This document shows, in pieces, positions 4,773-8,603 of a stretch of 8,603 nt of DNA (position 1 is the stretch's first letter; every line of letters begins with the position of its first letter). The stretch is from JANWHF01 sp036276235. GTDB lineage: Bacteria > Planctomycetota > Phycisphaerae > Tepidisphaerales > Tepidisphaeraceae. Under the pieces are notes generated by a model, which saw only the letters and a program-made list of their open reading frames with translations, was not told the origin of the DNA and searched no databases. The stretch covers positions 1 through 8,603 of the forward strand of contig DATBDZ010000336.1 of assembly GCA_036276235.1 (NCBI GenBank). The letters are read 5' to 3'. Both the position numbers and the translations under genes were made by a program.

Positions 4773-7022
4773 CTACCTCGCCGCCACCTCACCCGCCCCC
4801 ATCCCAAAAACCTGATGCTCATAAAGCTGCTGATACGTCTCGCACGTTCGCAGCAACTCATCATGTCCGCCGCGGCCTACGATTTGGCCTTTGTCCATGA
4901 CGATGATTTCATCCGCGCTTTTAATGGTGCTGAAGCGATGGGCGATGACGAACGTCGTCCGCTCATGCATGATCTGCTCGATCGCGCGCTGAATTAGAGC
5001 TTCACTCTCGGCGTCGACCTGGCTGGTGGCTTCATCCAGAATCAGGATCGGCGATGCCCGCAAAATCGCGCGGGCGATGCAGAGGCGTTGCTTTTGGCCA
5101 CCCGAAAGCTGCGCGCCCAAGCCGCCCAGCAGCGTGTCGTAGCCTTGCGGCTTGGCGAGGATGAAGTCATGCGCGAAAGCCCTGTGCGCGGCTTCCTCCA
5201 CTTTCGCTCGCAGTTCTTTGCCCGCTGGCGATGTGATCGCAGCCGCCACCATCGGATGGCCGTAGGCGATGTTCTCGGCGATCGTCCCCGGAAAAATAAC
5301 CGAATCCTGCGTCACGATCGAAATCTGCTCGCGGAGGCTCTTGAGCGTGATATCGCGAAGATCGACGCCATCGATCAAGACGCGGCCTTTTTGCGGATCG
5401 TAAAATCGAGGAAGCAGCGCAAGCAGCGTCGTCTTCCCGCTGCCATTGCGGCCGACGACCGCCACGCAACGCCCCTTGGGCACAGTAAGGTCCACATCGA
5501 TCAGCACTGGAATCTGTGACCCCGGATAGCTGAACGTGATGTTCTCAAACCGCACTTCTCGCTGAATTGGCGCCAGCCTTACTCGATGGCCGTTGCGAGA
5601 AGCGTGGTGCATCTTCCCATTCTGGCTCCTGGCTCCTCGCTCCTGGCTCCTGCCTTCCATCTCCTTTTTCTCAATCGGCAGATCCATGATCTCAAAAATC
5701 CGCGCCGCGGCGGCGTTGGCTTTTTGCAGAACGATGTTCACTTTGCTTACTCGCCGCAGTGAATCGCCGATGCTGGCGAGGCATGCCATCACTGCGACGA
5801 ACATCGGCAGCGTGAGCGTCTGCTTGACCATCATGAGATAGCTGGCGTACAGGACAACGCACGTCACCACCAGCAGCGTGAGCGTCTCCATCGTCGGCTC
5901 GCTGAAGCTGTCGATGCGGCTCATGCGCAGCTGCTCAGCTACCAGCTTGTCCATGATACGCGTATAACGCCGACGCTCGAAACGCTCGGCGTTGGCGCTT
6001 TTCACCACGCGGATTCCCGTCAACGAACCCTCAACCTGCCCGAGCATCGTCGCGGAGCTGACCAGCGCCTTCTTGCTGGCGCGGCGCATCTTTTTGCCGA
6101 ACTTCTTGATCGCGAGAAACATCAGCGGCGTGAACGCGACGATAAACATCGTCAGCCAAAAATTGAGTATCAGCGCCAGGCTAAAGGCCATCGCCGCCTT
6201 GATGGGTTCCTGGATGCTCTGACCAAGGATTGTTTTGAAGCCTTCGGCGAGCCCCTGCGCATCCTGCGTCAGCCGGCTGGTCACGTCGCTGGTGCCGCGC
6301 ACATTGAAGTGGCTGAGCGGAATGTGCAGCACCCGATCGTAAAGCCGCCGGCGGATGTCGTTGACCGCCAGAACAGCCGACTTGTCCGACAGATATTCCT
6401 GGAAAAACTTCACAACGTTGGCAACGATCGCCAGCCCGACAAGGAACGCCAGAATAACGGCAATCGCCTTCACAGGATTGCTCGGCAGCCGGCCTGTCAG
6501 TTGCCTGCCGACGCGCTGGTAATACGGTATCAGCGGCATCTGAGCCACAGTGAGGTTGCCGCGATCCTTAACTGGAAGAGTTGCAGAAGCCGCATCCGGA
6601 TCGGCCAGCTCTCCAAAGAGCTGAGCGCTGGCGGCCTTCTCCTGGTCGGTTTGTGCCGTGGGAAAGAGCACATCCTGTGATTTGAGCCCCGCCTGGGCAG
6701 CCGCGCCTTTCGGTTCAACCTTCAGCACGATTAAACCGCTGCCCTCGTCGGCGAGCGTAAAGCCGAGCCGATTCTGCGCGATCGTTCGATTCGCCCACGT
6801 CGCGATCGTGTCCCCGCGCACCATCACTCGCATGACCGGCAGAATCGTCGTCAGCCCAACCGTGGCCGCCGAGCTGACAAAAACCGCGCAGAGAATCGAG
6901 ATGATCACCAGCCACCGATACGGATACAGAAAGCGGCAGGCACGCCAGAAATGGGCCGTCCCCTTCTCCTTCTTGCGCTTCGGCTCGATTTGCGGTTCAC
7001 CAGATCGGTTGACAGAACTCAT
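4773..7022 (-). CDS. ABC exporter, MsbA/ABCB type (fused TMD-NBD), with PDZ-like periplasmic insert
   Basis: 749-residue half-transporter that should act as an inner-membrane homodimer, exporting lipid, glycolipid or another hydrophobic substrate with ATP. MsbA-like proteins are about 580-600 residues; the excess is mainly one insert. TM1 is about 36-62 and TM2 about 186-206. Between them about 120 residues include a PDZ-like unit from 86 to 166: a beta strand RLGFTLAD, then GLIVLKVEPKGAAAQAGLKSQDVLF, and finally TLPVKDRGNLTVAQMPL. TM3-TM6 lie at about 273-420. The ATPase domain has Walker A GRNGSGKTT (524-532), Q-loop Q572, LSGGQ (639-643), Walker B ILILDEA (659-665), D-loop SQVD (667-670) and H695, all intact, so it should be active. 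The TMD-NBD linker (about 450-488) contains a stretch encoded by a 7-bp repeat array. The ATG at 7022 has a weak AAGGA about ten bases upstream. It is divergent from the sugar aminotransferase gene. Confidence 0.95.
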   Translation of the reverse strand: MSSVNRSGEPQIEPKRKKEKGTAHFWRACRFLYPYRWLVIISILCAVFVSSAATVGLTTILPVMRVMVRGDTIATWANRTIAQNRLGFTLADEGSGLIVLKVEPKGAAAQAGLKSQDVLFPTAQTDQEKAASAQLFGELADPDAASATLPVKDRGNLTVAQMPLIPYYQRVGRQLTGRLPSNPVKAIAVILAFLVGLAIVANVVKFFQEYLSDKSAVLAVNDIRRRLYDRVLHIPLSHFNVRGTSDVTSRLTQDAQGLAEGFKTILGQSIQEPIKAAMAFSLALILNFWLTMFIVAFTPLMFLAIKKFGKKMRRASKKALVSSATMLGQVEGSLTGIRVVKSANAERFERRRYTRIMDKLVAEQLRMSRIDSFSEPTMETLTLLVVTCVVLYASYLMMVKQTLTLPMFVAVMACLASIGDSLRRVSKVNIVLQKANAAAARIFEIMDLPIEKKEMEGRSQERGARSQNGKMHHASRNGHRVRLAPIQREVRFENITFSYPGSQIPVLIDVDLTVPKGRCVAVVGRNGSGKTTLLALLPRFYDPQKGRVLIDGVDLRDITLKSLREQISIVTQDSVIFPGTIAENIAYGHPMVAAAITSPAGKELRAKVEEAAHRAFAHDFILAKPQGYDTLLGGLGAQLSGGQKQRLCIARAILRASPILILDEATSQVDAESEALIQRAIEQIMHERTTFVIAHRFSTIKSADEIIVMDKGQIVGRGGHDELLRTCETYQQLYEHQVFGMGAGEVAAR
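5623..5657 (-). repeat. Heptad tandem array D inside the ABC exporter gene
   Basis: On the minus strand GGAGCCA, GGAGCGA, GGAGCCA, GGAGCCA after a degenerate GAAGGCA. This is the same unit as intergenic array B. It is translated as part of GRSQERGARSQ (residues 457-467), in the linker between the transmembrane and ATPase domains. Because seven is not a multiple of three, successive units are read in rotating frames and the peptide does not repeat regularly. Confidence 0.85.
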
Positions 7023-7041
7023 GCCAGAGGCATCCTTGGTT

Positions 7042-7058
7042 CGATAACGGGCTTATCG
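7042..7058. promoter_or_regulatory. Short dyad between divergent genes, possible operator
   Basis: CGATAA (7042-7047), spacer CGGGC, TTATCG (7053-7058): a perfect 6-bp dyad 20-36 bp upstream of the ABC exporter start. A regulator site or a small leader hairpin is possible. Dyads of this size also arise by chance. Confidence 0.2.
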
Positions 7059-7066
7059 GACGAATC

Positions 7067-7096
7067 AGTATACAGAAATGAGTTGTCAGTTGTCAG
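7067..7096 (-). promoter_or_regulatory. Candidate sigma70-like promoter for the ABC exporter, -35 inside the heptad array
   Basis: On the minus strand CTGACA (7096-7091) is five of six to TTGACA. After 18 bases comes TATACT (7072-7067), five of six to TATAAT. Transcription would start near 7060, about 38 bases before the ATG at 7022. As at 1233-1261, the -35-like box is a repeat unit. Confidence 0.35.
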
Positions 7097-7160
7097 TTGC
7101 CAGTTGTCAGTTGTCAGGGATCAAATAAGTTGTCAGTTGCCAGTTGTCAGTTGTCAGTGG
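7081..7160 (+). repeat. Heptad tandem array E (AGTTGTC/AGTTGCC), two blocks
   Basis: Block 1 (7081-7117) has five 7-bp units. Block 2 (7128-7160) has four units plus a partial. They are split by a 10-base gap ending in TCAAATA. A perfect 30-base direct repeat (7088-7117 and 7128-7157) shows that a whole four-unit block was duplicated with a period of 40 bp. The array begins 59 bp upstream of the ABC exporter start and belongs to the same unit type as array A' near 1.2 kb. Confidence 0.9.
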
Positions 7161-7286
7161 AAGGATCACGTGCACCAACGAACTGCCCGTTGCCAGCGGC
7201 CCGTTCTGATTAACGACAGGGAAGGATCCGGTTTGCTTTGTATTTCCACTGGCAACTGACAACTGGCAACTGACAACTTATTTGAT
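7120..7286. repeat. 43-bp inverted repeat enclosing an 81-bp core (REPIN-like layout)
   Basis: The left arm 7120-7162 and right arm 7244-7286 are reverse complements over 43 positions with one mismatch (a T/C difference in the fourth heptad). The arms extend beyond the heptads on both sides (ATCAAATA at the outer end, GTGGAA at the inner end), so the match is not due to heptad similarity alone. The core (7163-7243) carries a worn GTTGCCA unit and GGAAGGATC near both inner ends. The right arm ends four bases before the aminotransferase ATG. Transcript across both arms would fold into a very stable hairpin next to the start codon. Confidence 0.85.
7249..7278 (-). repeat. Heptad tandem array F (right arm of the inverted repeat)
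   Basis: On the plus strand CTGGCAA and CTGACAA alternate for four units, then CT. It mirrors block 2 of array E and ends 12 bp before the ATG of the sugar aminotransferase, occupying its ribosome-binding region. Confidence 0.85.
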
Positions 7287-7290
7287 TCCC

Positions 7291-8430
7291 ATGCCCATCC
7301 CCCTTTCCCAACCCGACATCACGCAGAAAGAGATCGACGCCGTTGTCGATGTGCTGCAGACGCCGACGCTTTCGATTGGGCCGAAGATTGAAGTTTTCGA
7401 AGCCGCCTGCGCCAAAGTCGCCGGTCGGCGGCATGCGGTCGGCGTCTCCTCGGGCACTGCGGGCTTGCACTGCGCGATGATTGCCGCGGGTGTCGGCGAG
7501 GGCGATGAAGTCATCACCACGCCTTTCTCCTTCGTGGCATCCGCCAATTGCGCGCTCTACGTCGGCGCCAAGCCGGTCTTCGTCGATATCGATCCGAAGA
7601 CGCTCAACATGGATGTCGAGAAAGCCGCTGCCGCGATCACGCCAAAGACGCGCGCGTTTGTCGGCGTCGAGGTGTTCGGACATCCAGGCGGCATGGTCGA
7701 ACTCGAGCAGCTCGCCCAACGCCACGAGCTCCCATTGATTGAAGACGCCTGCGAAGGGTTCGGCGGCCTGCACGGCACGCGCCCCATCGGCTCCTTCGGC
7801 CGCGCCGGCGTCTTTGCATTTTATCCCAACAAGCAGATCACCACCGGCGAAGGCGGCATGATCGTCACCGACGATGACACGTTCGCCGATGTCTGCCGCG
7901 CCCTCCGCAATCAGGGCCGCGAAGGAATGGCATGGCTTGCGCATCAACGCCTTGGCTACAACTACCGCCTCAGCGAGATCAACGCCGCCCTTGGCATCGC
8001 CCAACTCGAGCGCCTCGATGAAATTCTCGCCAACCGTCGGCGAGTGGCCCACGCCTACATCGATCGCCTGATGACCAATCGCTATCTGATTCTGCCGACG
8101 CTCGAAGACGACACGCACATGAGCTGGTTCGTCTTCGTCGTGCGGCTCAACGATCTGTTCGAACCAGGCGATCGCGAAACGATCATGCAGGAGCTCCGCG
8201 CCGCCGGCATCGGCTGCAATAATTATTTCCCGCCGATCCATTTGCAGCCGTACATGATCGAAAAACTAGGCCACAAGCGCGGCAGCTTCCCGATCTGCGA
8301 ATACGTCGCCGCCCGAACGCTCGCCCTCCCCTTCTTCACCCGCATGACCACGCGGCAAGTCACCCAAGTCTGCAAGACGCTGGAGCAGGTGATCGAGAAG
8401 ACGCTTGTGGGGCGGAAGAATCGATTTTGA
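7291..8430 (+). CDS. DegT/DnrJ/EryC1/StrS-family PLP-dependent sugar aminotransferase
   Basis: 379 residues, the usual length for the family. It transfers an amino group, usually from glutamate, to a nucleotide-linked keto-sugar, making amino sugars for surface glycans or other glycoconjugates. Visible features: SSGTAGLH (residues 53-60, cofactor phosphate site), TTPFSFVASAN (76-86), EDACEGFG (151-158, with the pyridine-nitrogen Asp152), FYPNKQITTGEGGM (177-190, with the PLP-binding Lys181), GYNYRLSEINAALGIAQLE (222-240) and NYFPPIHLQPY (311-321). The lysine is present, so it is an aminotransferase rather than a ColD-like dehydratase. The ATG at 7291 is chosen because MPIPLSQPDIT matches the family's usual N-terminus. 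A TTG at 7282 would start inside the repeat arm. No Shine-Dalgarno is visible because repeat DNA lies directly upstream. The sugar substrate cannot be assigned; it is divergent from the ABC exporter. Confidence 0.95.
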   Translation: MPIPLSQPDITQKEIDAVVDVLQTPTLSIGPKIEVFEAACAKVAGRRHAVGVSSGTAGLHCAMIAAGVGEGDEVITTPFSFVASANCALYVGAKPVFVDIDPKTLNMDVEKAAAAITPKTRAFVGVEVFGHPGGMVELEQLAQRHELPLIEDACEGFGGLHGTRPIGSFGRAGVFAFYPNKQITTGEGGMIVTDDDTFADVCRALRNQGREGMAWLAHQRLGYNYRLSEINAALGIAQLERLDEILANRRRVAHAYIDRLMTNRYLILPTLEDDTHMSWFVFVVRLNDLFEPGDRETIMQELRAAGIGCNNYFPPIHLQPYMIEKLGHKRGSFPICEYVAARTLALPFFTRMTTRQVTQVCKTLEQVIEKTLVGRKNRF

Positions 8431-8452
8431 AAAACGCTTTCGGCCCGCGATG

Positions 8453-8469
8453 CAACGTTTTGAACGTTG
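8453..8469. repeat. Short hairpin after the aminotransferase gene
   Basis: CAACGTT (8453-8459), loop TTG, AACGTTG (8463-8469), a perfect 7-bp stem 22 bp after the stop codon. No T-run follows, and the stem is AT-rich, so a terminator role is doubtful. Confidence 0.25.
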
Positions 8470-8579
8470 AACTAAACCGCTGCGCGGTGGGAAGCGTGGG
8501 ATTCTGCAATCAAAAAGGGGGTTCTCAAGACTGACGCGTGGGGCATCATCGACTCCTTCTCTTTCACAAGGAGCTTCAG

Positions 8580-8603
8580 ATGACCCCACTGCGTCAGCGG
8601 ATG
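8580..8603 (+). CDS. Probable tyrosine recombinase/integrase, first 8 codons only
   Basis: The ATG at 8580 is preceded by AAGGAG (8568-8573) six bases upstream, an ideal ribosome-binding site. The frame reads MTPLRQRM to the window end. This octapeptide matches, from memory, the N-terminus of a common family of phage-type tyrosine recombinases (MTPLRQRM, then an acidic helix and a L-S-P-R-T-like segment) that often travel with IS91-type transposases. Only 24 bases are visible, so the assignment rests on the ribosome-binding site and a short resemblance. Confidence 0.5.

Noticed and set aside
4698..4997. Plus-strand frame that could have been the toxin partner of the antitoxin-like gene
   Set aside because: It begins inside the antitoxin-like gene and then runs antisense to the ABC ATPase 3' end; it has no PIN-domain acidic pattern.
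7081..7278. Possible CRISPR array
   Set aside because: The units are contiguous 7-mers, there are no unique spacers of regular length, and no cas genes are present.
7210..8241. 343-codon minus-strand open frame opposite the sugar aminotransferase
   Set aside because: It is the antisense shadow of a gene with intact family motifs; it also runs into the repeat arm and has no motif of its own.

Overview
The window looks like a chromosomal segment from a GC-rich bacterium with ordinary Shine-Dalgarno-led genes. The mix of genes (a CNHCP-type redoxin, a PilZ protein with a long low-complexity N-terminus, a short DP-FDE antitoxin-like protein, a recombinase starting MTPLRQRM) and the 7-bp intergenic repeats make me think of Planctomycetota. 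That placement is from memory of such genomes and is only moderately secure. There are no rRNA or tRNA genes, no CRISPR array and no complete mobile element.

Layout, left to right: a glycerate kinase on the minus strand, running off the left edge within a few codons of its expected end; a divergent spacer; a thioredoxin-fold redoxin and a CDF-type Zn/Co/Cd efflux protein, both plus strand; a convergent minus-strand PilZ protein with seven copies of a seven-residue repeat and a structured upstream leader; a two-gene plus-strand unit of a small lipoprotein and a 71-residue antitoxin-like protein; a large minus-strand ABC exporter of the MsbA/ABCB type; a divergent spacer with a long inverted repeat; a DegT/DnrJ/EryC1 sugar aminotransferase on the plus strand; and, at the right edge, the first eight codons of a probable tyrosine recombinase.

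The genes do not form one pathway. The exporter and the sugar aminotransferase are divergent and could both serve envelope lipid or glycan assembly. The redoxin and CDF genes could be one stress or metal-related transcription unit. These links are inference from position only.

The least ordinary signal is a family of degenerate 7-bp tandem repeats. Written so that each unit ends in CA, all variants fit roughly K-K-N-K-Y-C-A (for example GTTGTCA, TTGGTCA, GGAGCCA, GGGTTCA). Arrays fill three intergenic spacers, each time as a head-to-head pair (left array on the plus strand, right array on the minus strand). They touch or lie within a few bases of three start codons, and one array has become coding sequence in the linker of the ABC exporter. 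The pair at 7081-7286 contains 43-base inverted arms with one mismatch. A second unusual item is a PDZ-like domain inserted in the first extracytoplasmic loop of the ABC exporter.
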